Assembly: GCF_030066895.1 (NCBI RefSeq)
Contig: NZ_JASJAV010000007.1
Coordinates: 62,001 to 126,000, forward strand
Length of the DNA stretch: 64,000 nt
Direction of reading: 5' to 3'
Origin: Breoghania sp.
Lineage (GTDB): Bacteria; Pseudomonadota; Alphaproteobacteria; Rhizobiales; Stappiaceae
Part shown: piece after piece, positions 1 through 10,300 of the stretch
How the letters are laid out: every line of letters begins with the position of its first letter
Position numbering within the stretch: the stretch's first letter is position 1
Notes under the pieces: model-generated
What the model saw: only the letters and a program-made list of their open reading frames with translations
Told to the model about the DNA's origin: nothing
Database searches by the model: none
Position numbers and translations under genes: made by a program

Positions 1-2
1 CA

Positions 3-1709
3 ATGACCGCTTTGAATCCCTCTACCGAGGATTTTTCTGCCCTGCTCGACGAGACTTACGGCGGCTCGGAAATGCAGGAAGGCACCGTCGTCAAGGGGAC
101 GGTTATCGCCTTTGAAAAGGACCTTGCCGTCATCGACGTCGGACTCAAGGTCGAAGGCCGTGTGCCGATGAAAGAATTCGGCGCAAAGGCACGCGACGGC
201 GAGATGAAGATCGGCGACGTGGTCGAGGTCTACCTGGAGCGCGTGGAAAATGCGCTCGGTGAGGCCGTCCTGTCGCGCGACAAGGCTCGCCGCGAAGAAA
301 GCTGGATCCGTCTGGAAGCATCCTTCGAGAAGGGCGAAAAGGTTACGGGCCAGATCTTCAACCAGGTCAAGGGCGGCTTCACCGTCGATCTCGACGGTGC
401 CGTGGCCTTCCTGCCGCGCTCCCAGGTGGACATCCGCCCGGTGCGCGACGTCGGCCCGCTGATGCACACCCCGCAGCCTTTCCAGATCCTGAAGATGGAC
501 AAGCGTCGCGGCAACATCGTCGTCTCGCGTCGTGTCGTCCTCGAAGAGACCCGTGCCGAACAGCGCTCCGAGCTCGTGCAGAGCCTGGAAGAGGGTCAGG
601 TCGTGGAAGGCGTGGTCAAGAACATCACCGACTACGGTGCGTTCGTCGACCTCGGCGGCATCGACGGTCTGCTGCACGTCACGGATATTGCGTGGCGCCG
701 CATCAACCATCCGTCCGAGGTTCTGTCCATCGGTCAGACGGTCAAGGTGCAGATCGTCCGCGTCAACCGGGAAACCCATCGTATCTCGCTCGGCATGAAG
801 CAGCTCGAGGCGGATCCGTGGGAAAGCATCGAAGCCAAGTATCCGGTCAACGCGCGCTTCACCGGTCGCGTCACCAACATCACCGACTACGGCGCCTTCG
901 TGGAGCTGGAGCCGGGGATCGAGGGCCTGATCCACGTCTCCGAGATGAGCTGGACCAAGAAGAACATCCATCCGGGCAAGATCGTCGCCACCTCTCAGGA
1001 GGTCGAGATCATGGTGCTCGAGGTGGACCCGGTCAAACGCCGCATCTCGCTGGGCCTCAAGCAGACCCTGCAGAACCCCTGGGAAGCCTTCGCCGAGAAG
1101 TTCCCGACCGGCACGGCCATGGAAGGCGAGGTCAAGAACAAGACCGAGTTCGGTCTGTTCATCGGTCTCGAGGGCGATGTCGACGGCATGGTGCACCTCT
1201 CCGACCTCGACTGGAACCGTCCGGGCGAAGTTGTCATCGAGGAGTTCAAGAAGGGCGACATGGTCAAGGCCGTGGTGCTCGACGTGGACGTCGACAAGGA
1301 GCGCATCTCGCTCGGCATCAAGCAGCTTGAAGGCGATCCCTTCGACACCGCCGCTTCCGGCGATGTCCGCAAGGGTGCCGTCGTCACCTGCGAGATCCTC
1401 GAGGTGAAGGATACCGGTCTGGAAGTGAAGCTGGCCGATAGCGACCTGACGGCGTTCATCCGCCGTGCCGATCTGTCGCGCGATCGCTTCGAGCAGCGCC
1501 CCGAGCGTTTCTCGGTCGGCGAGAAAGTCGATGCCCGCATCACCCAGTTCGAGAAGAAGACCCGTCGCATCTCCCTCTCCATCAAGGCGCTGGAAATCGC
1601 CGAGGAGAAGGAAGCCGTGGCGCAGTACGGTTCGACGGATGCCGGCGCCTCACTCGGCGACATCCTCGGTGCCGCGCTGAAGGCACAGCAGGAGCACGAC
1701 GAGGAGTAA
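3..1709 (+). CDS. rpsA: 30S ribosomal protein S1
   Basis: Ribosomal protein S1 binds mRNA on the 30S subunit and helps load it for initiation. The 568-residue product has the usual alphaproteobacterial length and is full length, with its ATG two bases from the window edge. Six S1 (OB-fold) repeats can be followed, roughly at residues 28-95, 113-180, 198-268, 284-355, 371-440 and 457-525. The central ones carry the conserved G-x-V-x-x-I-T-D-Y-G-A-F-V pattern and end in RISLGxKQ. The upstream neighbour, commonly cmk in this class, lies outside the window. It is followed by an intrinsic terminator. No lesion is visible in 1.7 kb. Confidence 0.98.
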   Translation: MTALNPSTEDFSALLDETYGGSEMQEGTVVKGTVIAFEKDLAVIDVGLKVEGRVPMKEFGAKARDGEMKIGDVVEVYLERVENALGEAVLSRDKARREESWIRLEASFEKGEKVTGQIFNQVKGGFTVDLDGAVAFLPRSQVDIRPVRDVGPLMHTPQPFQILKMDKRRGNIVVSRRVVLEETRAEQRSELVQSLEEGQVVEGVVKNITDYGAFVDLGGIDGLLHVTDIAWRRINHPSEVLSIGQTVKVQIVRVNRETHRISLGMKQLEADPWESIEAKYPVNARFTGRVTNITDYGAFVELEPGIEGLIHVSEMSWTKKNIHPGKIVATSQEVEIMVLEVDPVKRRISLGLKQTLQNPWEAFAEKFPTGTAMEGEVKNKTEFGLFIGLEGDVDGMVHLSDLDWNRPGEVVIEEFKKGDMVKAVVLDVDVDKERISLGIKQLEGDPFDTAASGDVRKGAVVTCEILEVKDTGLEVKLADSDLTAFIRRADLSRDRFEQRPERFSVGEKVDARITQFEKKTRRISLSIKALEIAEEKEAVAQYGSTDAGASLGDILGAALKAQQEHDEE

Positions 1710-1739
1710 GTCACTCCCCGTTCGGCAGAATTGAGGACT

Positions 1740-1770
1740 CGCGCGGTTGACGCGCGGGCCCTTTTCTTTT
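1740..1770 (+). terminator. Intrinsic terminator after rpsA
   Basis: A CGCGCG stem with a GTTGA loop and a CGCGCG return arm (1740-1756) is followed by a T-rich tract, TTTTCTTTT. It lies about 30 bases after the rpsA stop, so rpsA is probably transcribed separately from sppA. Confidence 0.8.
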
Positions 1771-1901
1771 GAACTACGTCAACTCGCGGCCGGAATGCCG
1801 CAAGGGGCTGTCCGGTTTTGATGCAACCGGATGCCCGGGATGAGCGATCATCCGGAGAATCGGTTTATGAGGAAACGTGACGGACACTGTCATCAGACCC
1901 C

Positions 1902-2852
1902 TTGCGACGACACGGACGTCGAGGGGTCGGCGTCGCTGCGGCGATCATCGTCGGGGATGCCTATACTTACGGCTTCGGAGGCGGGGCAAAGAGATGGCCT
2001 CATATCGCCCGGCTGGAGATTTCCGGCCTGATCACCGATAACCGAGATCGGCTGAAGCTGATCGACAAGCTCACGAAATCCAAGGCGGTGAAGGGCGTCA
2101 TCCTGGAGGTCAACAGTCCCGGCGGATCGACCACCGGCGGCGAGGGGATCGTGGAGGCGCTTGCAAAACTGCGCGCCAAGAAGCCCGTAGTTGCGCACAT
2201 CGGCACGGTCGGGGCCTCGGCTGGATACATGATCGCAATTGCCGCCGACCACGTGGTGGCGCGGCGCAACTCGATCACCGGCTCCATCGGCGTGCTGTTT
2301 CAGTTAGGCAATGCCAAGAAACGTCTCGATACGATCGGCGTCAAGATGGACGCCGTCAAAAGCGCGCCGCTGAAGGCGGAACCGGATTTCTATTCCGATA
2401 CGAGCCCGGAAGCGCGGGCCATGCTCGCCTCTGTGGTGCGCGACAGTTACGACTGGTTCGTCGACTTCGTCGCCGAGCATCGGGGCCTGTACGAGGCGAC
2501 GGCGCGCGGACTTGCCGATGGGCGCATCCTGACAGGTAATCAGGCACTTAGCGCCAAGCTGATCGACGCTGTCGGCAGCGAGGACGATGCCCGGCAATGG
2601 CTGGTGAGCGAAAAGAAGCTCGACGCGAACCTGCCGGTGATCGATTGGCGCAAGGAAGACAACGAGCCCGGGCTCAGCTTCATCGGGAAAATTGCCCAGA
2701 TGTTCGGCAAAGGAGCGGCCGCAGCGGTATTCGGTTATAGCCCGATCCGTAAAATTGTCCTGCCGGAGGCACTTATGCTTGACGGTCTGGTGTCTGTTTG
2801 GCAGGTTCCTGCGATCGCCGAGACAGAAAATCCTGGAGGGGCGAAACAATGA
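1902..2852 (+). CDS. sppA: Signal peptide peptidase SppA (S49 family), N-terminus doubtful
   Basis: SppA is a membrane-anchored serine protease that degrades cleaved signal peptides. The body is well conserved: [43 protein letters not shown], the serine segment TGSIGVLFQ and SAPLKAEP with a likely general-base lysine. The start is weak. The readable frame opens only at a TTG (1902), and the membrane anchor is reduced to [17 protein letters not shown], with a charged residue inside it. A frame beginning at GTG 1877 (VTDTVIR) would join it after a one-base change in a CCCC run at 1898-1901, so the 5' end may be frameshifted. The stop overlaps the ihfB ATG (ATGA), as usual for an sppA-ihfB pair. 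Confidence 0.75.
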   Translation: MRRHGRRGVGVAAAIIVGDAYTYGFGGGAKRWPHIARLEISGLITDNRDRLKLIDKLTKSKAVKGVILEVNSPGGSTTGGEGIVEALAKLRAKKPVVAHIGTVGASAGYMIAIAADHVVARRNSITGSIGVLFQLGNAKKRLDTIGVKMDAVKSAPLKAEPDFYSDTSPEARAMLASVVRDSYDWFVDFVAEHRGLYEATARGLADGRILTGNQALSAKLIDAVGSEDDARQWLVSEKKLDANLPVIDWRKEDNEPGLSFIGKIAQMFGKGAAAAVFGYSPIRKIVLPEALMLDGLVSVWQVPAIAETENPGGAKQ

Positions 2853-3148
2853 TAAAGTCGGAACTCGTTCAGCGTATCGCGGAGCAAAACCCGCACCTCT
2901 ACCAGCGCGACGTCGAAAACATCGTCAACGCCATCCTGGATGAAGTTGTCGATGCCCTGAAAGGAGGCGATCGGGTCGAACTGCGCGGTTTCGGCGCCTT
3001 TTCGATCAAGAACCGCCCGGCGCGCGTCGGACGCAATCCTCGCACCGGCCAGAAGGTCGAGGTGATGGAGAAATACGTGCCCTTCTTCAAGACAGGCAAG
3101 GAAATGCGCAAACGTCTAAACGGCGGCGACGCTGGCGACGACGACTGA
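2849..3148 (+). CDS. ihfB: Integration host factor subunit beta
   Basis: IHF is an alpha/beta heterodimer that bends DNA in the nucleoid and acts in recombination and transcription. The 99-residue product has the HU/IHF fold, with the signature [18 protein letters not shown] on the DNA-wrapping arm followed by TGQKVEV and [12 protein letters not shown]. The ATG at 2849 overlaps the sppA stop by four bases and is preceded by a good Shine-Dalgarno (GGAGGGG at about 2835-2841), so translation is probably coupled. Length and start match the family, and the acidic tail GDAGDDD is typical of rhizobial IhfB. Confidence 0.96.
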   Translation: MIKSELVQRIAEQNPHLYQRDVENIVNAILDEVVDALKGGDRVELRGFGAFSIKNRPARVGRNPRTGQKVEVMEKYVPFFKTGKEMRKRLNGGDAGDDD

Positions 3149-3413
3149 GTTCGACGGATCCACTTCCTGATCAGGCTTCAATCCCGTTCGGCCCTGGGCC
3201 AAACCGGCTTGAGTCCTTCAGGATTTGCCCGAGCCCGGTCTTCGTTGCCCACCGTTCCCGGCCCTGTTCGTTGCGTGCGGCGGCATGCAGCATGTCATGA
3301 GCATGTCCCCCACTTGCCGATGCCCACCCATTCGCGGCATCATGGGGGTAGTTTGCGTTGCTTCGCATGTCCGGCTCCCGGACCGAAGCCCACCAGCATG
3401 AGGTTCCCCCGCC

Positions 3414-3821
3414 GTGCTTAGACGAATCGCCAAGACCATCCTCCTTCTGCCGGTCATCATTTTCGCCGTTCTGGTCATTCTTCTTGCCGTGGCCAACAGG
3501 CATGAGACGATGTTGTCGCTTGATCCGCTGTCGCCGGGTCAGCCTGCATTCTCGATCAGCGTTCCGCTTTTCTGGCTGCTCTTCGGCGCCCTAGGCATCG
3601 GTATCGTGCTCGGCGGTATCGGCGCATGGGCCAAGCAGGGCAAATGGCGCAAGCAGGCGCGCTACAAGCGTCGCGAGGCGGACACGCTTCGCCACGAGGC
3701 TGACCGCCTGAAGGAAGAAGTGCAGGCCGCCAATCCCCGGCATCCCGGCCTTCCCGCCGCCGGTAACAAGCGCGCCGCCTGCCACGTCTCCCCGGCTCGC
3801 CCTTCCGCCGCCGCTCCTTGA
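3414..3821 (+). CDS. LapA-domain (DUF1049) inner membrane protein
   Basis: This 135-residue protein starts at a GTG and has two hydrophobic segments, about residues 8-28 (ILLLPVIIFAVLVILLAVAN) and 45-68 (LFWLLFGALGIGIVLGGIGA). A basic coiled stretch rich in R, K and E follows (KQARYKRREADTLRHEADRL). That is the LapA-domain layout, and a gene of this type commonly follows ihfB in this order. Homologues have been linked to lipopolysaccharide assembly in enterobacteria; its role here is inferred. The C-terminal 30 residues are Pro/Ala-rich and of low information. The 265 bases before it hold no gene that I recognise. Confidence 0.8.
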   Translation: MLRRIAKTILLLPVIIFAVLVILLAVANRHETMLSLDPLSPGQPAFSISVPLFWLLFGALGIGIVLGGIGAWAKQGKWRKQARYKRREADTLRHEADRLKEEVQAANPRHPGLPAAGNKRAACHVSPARPSAAAP

Positions 3822-3856
3822 GACGGCAGATCGACATTGCAAGCCCTGGATAGATC

Positions 3857-4820
3857 ATGCGCGTCATCACCGCTGCAGAAATCGACGGCGCCCTCACCTT
3901 CCGCGATCTTGTGGAGACGCTAAGAAGCGCCTTTCGCGCGGATATAGAGACGCCGGTCCGTCATCACCACACGATCGCACGTCCCGACGGCGCGGATGCG
4001 ACGCTGCTGCTGATGCCCGCATGGAACGATTTCGCCGCCCAGGGCCATTCCCAGCGCGGCTATATCGGCGTGAAGATCCTTTCTGTCTTTCCCGACAACG
4101 GCAGGATCTCCAAACCGTCGATCATGGGCACCTACATGCTCATGTCCGGCCAGAGCGGTGGGCCGCTGGCCGTTCTCGACGGTCCGGCCATCACGCTGTG
4201 GCGTACGGCGGCAGCCTCCGCTCTTGCAGCAAGCTATCTGGCACGCGAAGACAGCAAGCGCCACCCTGATGGTGGGAGCGGGCACCATGTCGCCCTATCT
4301 CATCCGCGCCCATGCCGCGGTTCGTCCCATTTCGGAAGTGCTGGTTTGGAACCGCACGCAGGCCACAGCCGAACGACTTGCCCGAGCCCTCGATGGCAAA
4401 GGCGGACTGAGCGTGCGCGCAACGGATGATCTTGAGGGCGGCATGCGCGGTGCGGACGTCGTTTCCTGCGCGACCGTCTCCGACAAACCGCTGGTTCTGG
4501 GCGAATGGCTGACGCCCGGCCCCCATCTCGACCTCGTCGGGGCCTTCCGGCCGGAACTTCGCGAAAGCAACGATGAAGCGGTGCGCAAGGCCCGATTTTT
4601 CGTCGACACGCGCGGCGGAACCCTCTCGGAAGCCGGCGACATGGTCCAGCCCATCGAGGCCGGGATCATCAGCGCGGACGACGTCGCCGCAGATCTTTTC
4701 GAGCTTTGCCGCGGTGAAAAAGCGGGGCGGCGCTTCTACGATCAGATCACCCTGTTCAAGTCGACAGGCACCGCGATCGAGGATCTGGCGACCGCCATTC
4801 ACATCTTCCGCAAGACGTAA
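3857..4820 (+). pseudogene. Ornithine cyclodeaminase/mu-crystallin family, frameshifted
   Basis: The first part (3857 to about 4255) reads MRVITAAEIDGALTFRDLVE through HHTIARPD and GYIGVKILSVFPDNG to LWRTAAASALAASYLARED. The second part continues in another frame from about 4253 as the NAD(P)-binding Rossmann segment SATLMVGAGTMSPYLIRAH, then DLVGAFRPELRESND and DTRGGTLSEAGDM. Together they cover the whole family length of about 320 residues. A single extra base near 4253 (GAAGAC-A-GCAAGC) explains the break. The family includes ornithine cyclodeaminase, alanine dehydrogenase and ketimine reductases, and the substrate cannot be told. No other lesion is evident, so the inactivation looks recent. 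Confidence 0.85.
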
Positions 4821-4967
4821 CCGACTGGCGAAACAAATTTTTTCCATCTGCGTCAGAACGTATCGATTGGGTTGCGTAGTATTGCTCTGTCGCGTCGCAT
4901 CCCCATGTCTGAGTATGGACCTAGCTGGTTCGGCCCAGCCGAACGAAAGAAAAAGATGGAGGTGCAA

Positions 4968-5314
4968 ATGCGTTGCCGTATAGCCCGCACGGATCGACGA
5001 TACGTTCGACACGGTCCTTCAACGCACGAAAGCCATGCTCAAGGCCGAAGGACTGGACGTCGTGTCCGAGCTCGACCTGCAGAGCGTTCCCTCGGGAGAA
5101 ACGGAAGGGAAGCAGCTCGCCCGCCGGCCGAGGATGGCGCAGGCGTCTTGTTGCCGTGCAATGTCGTCGTCCGACAGACGGACAAGGGCGTCGAAGTCTC
5201 CGCCATTGATCCGGAAGAGGAGATCGACGTCGTCAGGAGCGGACCGGACGGACCGCGGAACTCGCACAACCGGTCCGCGACAAGCTCCAATCCGTCTTCG
5301 CGGCTCTCTACTAG
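4968..5314 (+). pseudogene. DUF302 domain protein, degraded
   Basis: DUF302 pieces appear in order but in different frames: FDTVLQRTKAMLKAEGLDVV and SELDLQSVPSG near 5005-5100, GVLLPCNVVVRQTDKGVEV with SAIDPEEEIDVV near 5140-5235, and the C-terminal ELAQPVRDKLQSVFAALY ending at TAG 5312-5314. At least three frame changes are needed. The central YxILGACNP-type segment normally lying between the first two pieces is missing, which implies a deletion. The ATG at 4968 has a good GGAGG ribosome-binding site. The function of DUF302 proteins is unknown. It converges on the broken UPF0126 gene. Confidence 0.8.
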
Positions 5315-5319
5315 CCCAT

Positions 5320-5951
5320 CTCGGGTCTACTTGCTTCCCGGCGGCCCTATAGCCGGGAAGCGACCATCCGTACTGAATGGCGCCTGCGCGCAAGATGAAC
5401 GCGATGAGACCTGCGACGATTGCCGCGGGCCATGGCGGGATCGCGACCTCCACCATCCCCCGACATAGGTGACGGCACCGGCGAACACCTCCGTCAGATA
5501 GATCTCGCGGTTGATGATGACGCTCGTCTGATTGGCAAACGTGTCGCGAATGACCCCGCCGAAAGCGGCGGTCGCAACGTCCATCAGAATCGCCACCACG
5601 GGCCTGTCGATGATCGTCAGCACCTTCGCCGCTCCCATCACCGAGAGTATAGCTTGCCATTCCCACCGCATCGGCCCAGCGCAGTGGCTTTCCGAGCGCC
5701 TCGCCCAGATGCGCAAGGAACCAGGTGGCGCTACCGGCGGCGAAACAGACGAGCAGATAGGATTGATCGCTCACCCAGAAGACAGGCACGCCGAGCAGGA
5801 GATCCCGCAGCGCGCCACCGCCGATGCCGGTAAAGGTCGCTAGCAGGATGAAGGCGAGAATATCGAGCTTCAGGCGCTAGGCGACGATACCGCCGGAAAC
5901 CGCAAAGATCGCGACACCGATGAAATCGAGTATCTGGAGAAGGAACGTCAT
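5320..5951 (-). pseudogene. UPF0126/TRIC-like membrane protein, nonsense plus frameshifts
   Basis: From ATG 5951 the reading is MTFLLQILDFIGVAIFAV, SGGIVA, then an in-frame TAG at 5877-5879, then RLKLDILAFILLATFTGI with GGGALRDLLLG, and FWVSDQSYLLVCFAAGSA. The second half changes frame near 5650-5700 to PVVAILMDVATAAFGGVIRD and REIYLTEVFAGAVTYVGG, and again near 5450 to AAIVAGLIAFILRAGAIQ. This is the two-repeat UPF0126 architecture with GGGxxRD motifs (YadS/YicG-like, related to TRIC cation channels). At least one nonsense and two frameshift lesions make it a clear pseudogene. The 3' end is approximate. Confidence 0.87.
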
Positions 5952-6027
5952 GGGTCAGGTCCATCAGGTCAGGAAGGCGACGGACCTCGCCCCGGCGGCC
6001 GTGAAGCGCTCCTGAGAGCACTCTTCG

Positions 6028-6687
6028 CTATGCCGTCTTGTCGATCGTCTGGCCCGCCTCGCCCGTAGTACCTTCCGGCTTGGGCTGAGCTTTCGGCCCA
6101 CCGCGTGCGACACCGACCATGGCCGGGCGCAGCACGCGCTCGCCGATGACGTAGCCGGTCTGGACGACCTGTACGACCGTGCCGTTCGGCACCTGGTCGT
6201 TGGCAACCTCGAACATCGCCTGATGGAAATTCGGATCGAATTTCTCGCCCGCCGGGTCGATCTGCTTCACACCGTTCTTTTCGAGCTGGTTGAGCATCTC
6301 GCGCTCGGTCATTTCCACGCCTTCCAGCAGCGACTTCAGACCGTCATCCGCATTGGCGCGCATCTCTTCCGGAACGGCGTTCAAGGCGCGACGCAGATTG
6401 TCGCTGACATTGAGCAGATCACGGGCAAAGTTGGCGATCGCATAGACCTTGGCGTCGGAAATTTCGCGCTCGGTCCTGCGGCGCAGGTTTTCCATCTCGG
6501 CCAGGGTGCGCAGCGTGCGCTCCTTCAGCTCGGCATTCTCCGCAGCCAGAGCCTCAACGTCCGTCACACCCTCGTCGTTGGCCGGATCCGTCGCTTCCGC
6601 TCCCTGAGCCCCGACGTCTACCCGCGCCTTTTCCTCCGCGGGATCCGTTGCGGCTTCGTTTTCCATGTTCTTGGCTTCGTCGCTCAT
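6028..6687 (-). CDS. grpE: Nucleotide exchange factor GrpE
   Basis: GrpE releases ADP from DnaK and so drives the Hsp70 cycle in the cytoplasm. The 219-residue protein has an acidic N-terminal tail, a long coiled coil ([20 protein letters not shown], then [19 protein letters not shown]) and the beta-wing signature [12 protein letters not shown] followed by [19 protein letters not shown]. It is intact. In many Hyphomicrobiales grpE follows hrcA, but here the bases upstream hold only a promoter region and the trxA terminator, so hrcA must lie elsewhere or be lost. A candidate heat-shock promoter is listed separately. Confidence 0.97.
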   Translation of the reverse strand: MSDEAKNMENEAATDPAEEKARVDVGAQGAEATDPANDEGVTDVEALAAENAELKERTLRTLAEMENLRRRTEREISDAKVYAIANFARDLLNVSDNLRRALNAVPEEMRANADDGLKSLLEGVEMTEREMLNQLEKNGVKQIDPAGEKFDPNFHQAMFEVANDQVPNGTVVQVVQTGYVIGERVLRPAMVGVARGGPKAQPKPEGTTGEAGQTIDKTA

Positions 6688-6735
6688 CGTGTCCCCGTCA
6701 TAGAAACGGCAGAAGTTAAACCGATTGTGGCTCGT

Positions 6736-6764
6736 ATTTGAGGGTTCCGGCCGAGAAAATCAAG
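6736..6764 (-). promoter_or_regulatory. Candidate RpoH-type promoter for grpE
   Basis: On the minus strand, CTTGAT (6764-6759) is followed, after a spacer of about 15 bases, by CCTCAAAT (6743-6736), some 50 bases before the grpE start. This resembles the alphaproteobacterial sigma-32 pattern (CTTGAA, spacer, CCNNAT-like). It was matched by eye only and could be fortuitous. Confidence 0.35.
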
Positions 6765-6840
6765 CCCGAAGCCCGTGTGACGGCCGTACCAGCCGCAAAT
6801 GCCTTGCCAAACCAAAAGTCCGGCAAAACTACCAGTCCGA

Positions 6841-6876
6841 TAAAACGAAAACCCCGGCGCATGCGGCGCCGAGGCC
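6841..6876 (-). terminator. Intrinsic terminator after trxA
   Basis: Reading the minus strand, CGGCGC and GCGCCG arms around a CGCAT loop, extended by flanking C/G pairs, are followed by TTTTCGTTTT. It lies about 40 bases beyond the trxA stop. Confidence 0.85.
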
Positions 6877-6913
6877 TTTCAGGCTCAATTCGCCATTGGT
6901 GCGAGCCAAGCGA

Positions 6914-7234
6914 TCAGATGGACTTGCTGATCCAGTTCGCAAGTTGGCTCTTCGGGAGGACGCCGACCTGGCTGGCGGCAAGCTCTCCGTCCTTGAAAAT
7001 GAGCAGCGTCGGAATGGAGCGCACGCCGTACTTGATCGCCGTATTCTGATTCTCTTCGACGTTCAGCTCGGCAATCTTGACCTTGCCCTGCATCTCCGCC
7101 GAAATCTCTTCCAGCGCGGGCGCGATCTGCTTGCACGGACCGCACCATTCCGCCCAGAAATCGACAAGGACGGGTTCGGAGGAATTCAGTACGTCGGTCT
7201 CGAAGGACGCATCGGTGACTTTTTCAGTCGCCAT
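6914..7234 (-). CDS. trxA: Thioredoxin 1
   Basis: Small cytoplasmic thiol-disulfide oxidoreductase. The 106 residues have the canonical fold and active site [18 protein letters not shown], the cis-proline segment [12 protein letters not shown] and the C-terminal helix [11 protein letters not shown]. Length matches E. coli Trx1. It lies downstream of addA on the same strand, the usual addB-addA-trxA order of this class. It is 89 bases from the addA stop and has its own intrinsic terminator. Confidence 0.98.
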   Translation of the reverse strand: MATEKVTDASFETDVLNSSEPVLVDFWAEWCGPCKQIAPALEEISAEMQGKVKIAELNVEENQNTAIKYGVRSIPTLLIFKDGELAASQVGVLPKSQLANWISKSI

Positions 7235-7323
7235 GGGGAACCTCTTCGGTTTGAGGGTCGCGCAAATACGACCCGCGTTGGTTCAAAAGTAGGAAGGCGG
7301 GCACAGGGCGTCAAGTGACGTAC

Positions 7324-10300
7324 TCAGGAGGTGACAGTCAGTCCGTCGACCGCCCGATCGAGGACGTCCTGCGGGATCTCCATCAGTTGCGGCGTTTCCG
7401 TCCACAGAAGGCTCGCGCGCACCCGCTTTGCGAGATAAAGCGCGGACACCAGCAGACGATAGACGCCAAGCTGGGCGATATAGTCCTCCGGCACGGTTTC
7501 AAGCGTCTCGGGAGGCTTCGCGTTGGCCTTGTAGTCGGTGATAAGCACCTCGCCGTCGGCCACCGTCAACCGGTCGATCTGGCCCGAAACCGCGTATGCC
7601 TCGCCCTGCCCGTTCACTAGCGTCCCAACGATCGGCACTTCCGCACGGCTCGAAGGCGTGAAAACCTCGGCAAAGCCCGGATCATCGAGAACGGCGAAAA
7701 TCTCCTCGAGAAGGGCCTCGCGACGCGACGCAAACTGCTCATCCAGCGCGGTATCGAGGTAGCTCTGGGCCCGAAACCGACGCTCTGCGGGCTCGATATC
7801 GGGCAGGGACTGCAACAATCTGTGGACGATCTGTCCGCGCACCAGTCCCCAGTGGTTCGGATCAAGGGCGGCCTCCAGCGCATGGCGCGGTTCCGGCTCC
7901 TCGATGGAATCAGCCATCAGGTCGGCGGCGCGCGACGGAGCCAGTCGCCGGGGCTGCTGGTGCGCCGGAGCGGGGTCTGAAATCCAGCCGGGCAACGGGA
8001 CACCGTCCTCAGACACCTCTGCCTCTTCGCTCCCCGAAGCCTGCACCTTCTGCTCCTGAGAGGCCCCACCGTCGGGGCGCGGCCTTTGCCAGCATCGTGC
8101 GATGACGTCTCCGGCCGGATCCTTGATCTCGCGGGCTTCCGGCGACAGAGCGTGCTCCACGAGGTTGTGCCAGCAGCCTTCGGCGCCGCCCTGCCTGCCC
8201 GCAAAGCCACAGACAACCAGACGGTCGCGCGCCCGCGTCATCGCCACATAGAGAAGTCGGCGATATTCCTCCGCCGCCGCCTCGCGCACACCTGCAATCG
8301 CGTCCGCGTGCCAAGTCGTCTGATCGGCGGAAGACGGCTTCCAGACCAGTGCGGGCGCGGCAACGAGATCATCGGAAATCGGACGGGCGAGCACATCGGG
8401 ATCGTGGCCGTGATGGGCGGGCTTGCCGCCGGAATCGACCAGAAACACGATCGGCGCTTCCAGGCCCTTGGCGCCGTGCACGGTCATGATGCGTACTGCG
8501 CCTCCGGCCCCTTCCATCTCGCGCTTGATTTCCGTGGGCGCGGCGGTGAGCCAGGCGAGGAAGCCTTCAAGCCCCGGCACGCCGGTCCGCTCGTAGTCGA
8601 GCGCAAGGTTCAGGAATTCGTCGAGCACATCGTCGACTTCCTGGCCGAGACGTTCGCGCATGCGCCGCCGTCCGCCGTCGGCACCCAGAATGCGGGCGTA
8701 GAATTCGTAAGGCGGCACGAAATCGGCCCGCGCGCGCCAGTCCTCGAGGGTTTCCAACGCGAGTTTCCAGGTGGGCTTTCCATCGGCGCGCACGCGCAGC
8801 GCCTGCCACAAGGTGCGCTCTCCGCGCTCATGGGCGAGCCGGAAAAGATCGTCGTCATCGAGCCCAAAAAGCGGGCTCTTGAGCAGGGCGGCGAGCGACA
8901 GGTCATCTTCGGCCAACAGCACGAAACGGCCCAAGGCGACGAGATCCTGCACCGCGATGTGCTCGCTCAAGACAAGCCGGTCGGCACCGGCCACCGCCAC
9001 GCCCGCCATTTTCAGCGCACGGTTGAGCGCGGCGACGAAAGCTCCGCGCTTCCGTACCAGAACGAGCACATCGCCCGCGCGCGCCGTGCCCTCGCGCTGC
9101 CAGCCGGCGACGGTCTCCGCGATCCGGTCGGCGACGCGGATCATCGAGCTGCCGGGCCCGGCATGATCGAGCGGCAAACGCCAGTCATCGGGCGGGTCGG
9201 TCTTTTCCTCCGCCAGCATCGGCCAGATCTCGACCTCCCCCGGATCATTGCGTCTGACGGCCTCGTGTACCGGAGCTTCTCCGTCGCGCGACAGGCCCTT
9301 GCGCACGGCCTCATCGGCGAAAACGAGATCGACAGCGCCAAGCACATCCGAGGTGGAGCGGAAGGAAAGCGTCAACCGCACATCGTGGAAAAGGCCCCCG
9401 CCTTCGGTCGCGCGGCGCTGGAAGTAGCGCCGCATTTCCGCGAAATAGGCGGGAACGGCACCCTGGAACGAGTAGATCGACTGCTTTTCATCGCCCACGG
9501 CGAAAAGCGTGCGGGTGACGGGCCGCGCACCTTCACCGGCGAAGAATTCTTCCGCCAACGCGCGGATCACCTCCCATTGGCGCGGGCTGGTGTCCTGAGC
9601 CTCATCGACCAGAATGTGATCGAGACCCTGATCAAGCTTATATTGGACCCAGGCCGCAGCCTCACGGCTGGAGAGCAGGTTGGCGGTCTTGACCACCAGA
9701 TCCTCGAAATCGAGCAGTCCGCGCTGGCGCTTGTCGTGCTCGTAGCTCTGGAGAACAGCATCGGCCAGCCGCATGAGCGCCGCGGTTCCCTCCATGGTGA
9801 CGACGGCGCGGCGGCGTTCAAAAAGCGCGACGAGGCGTTCCGCCTCCTGCTCCATGCGCTCGGCCACATTGGGATAATCGCGCGCCACTCCGGCGGTCAC
9901 CGTCGAGGCATAGGGAGTGCCCTCCTTGGTGAGGAAAACCGAGATATAGGCGTTTCGGCACTCCTCCGACGAAATCGCACTGAGCGATGCCTCCAGAGCA
10001 TCCGCCTTCTTGTTGTCGGTCTTGCCGCCTGTCCGCAAAGCCTCCGCGATCACCTTGCGCCGCTCCGACTCGATGGCCTCATTCAGAACCTCAGCATCGC
10101 AGTCGGCCACAGTCGCACCGGGCTCAACACCGAAGGTGTGCGAAAGCGCCGTGAGGCCGTCTTCCAGCGTTCCGGCTTCCACGATCCAGCACCGCAGGTC
10201 ATCGCGTCGTGCGATCACCGCATCGACCACGTCGACGACCTTACCGTCGGACATCAGAGATATCAGGCTCGCGAGCGCCCGGCCCAAGGGACCGTCCTCG

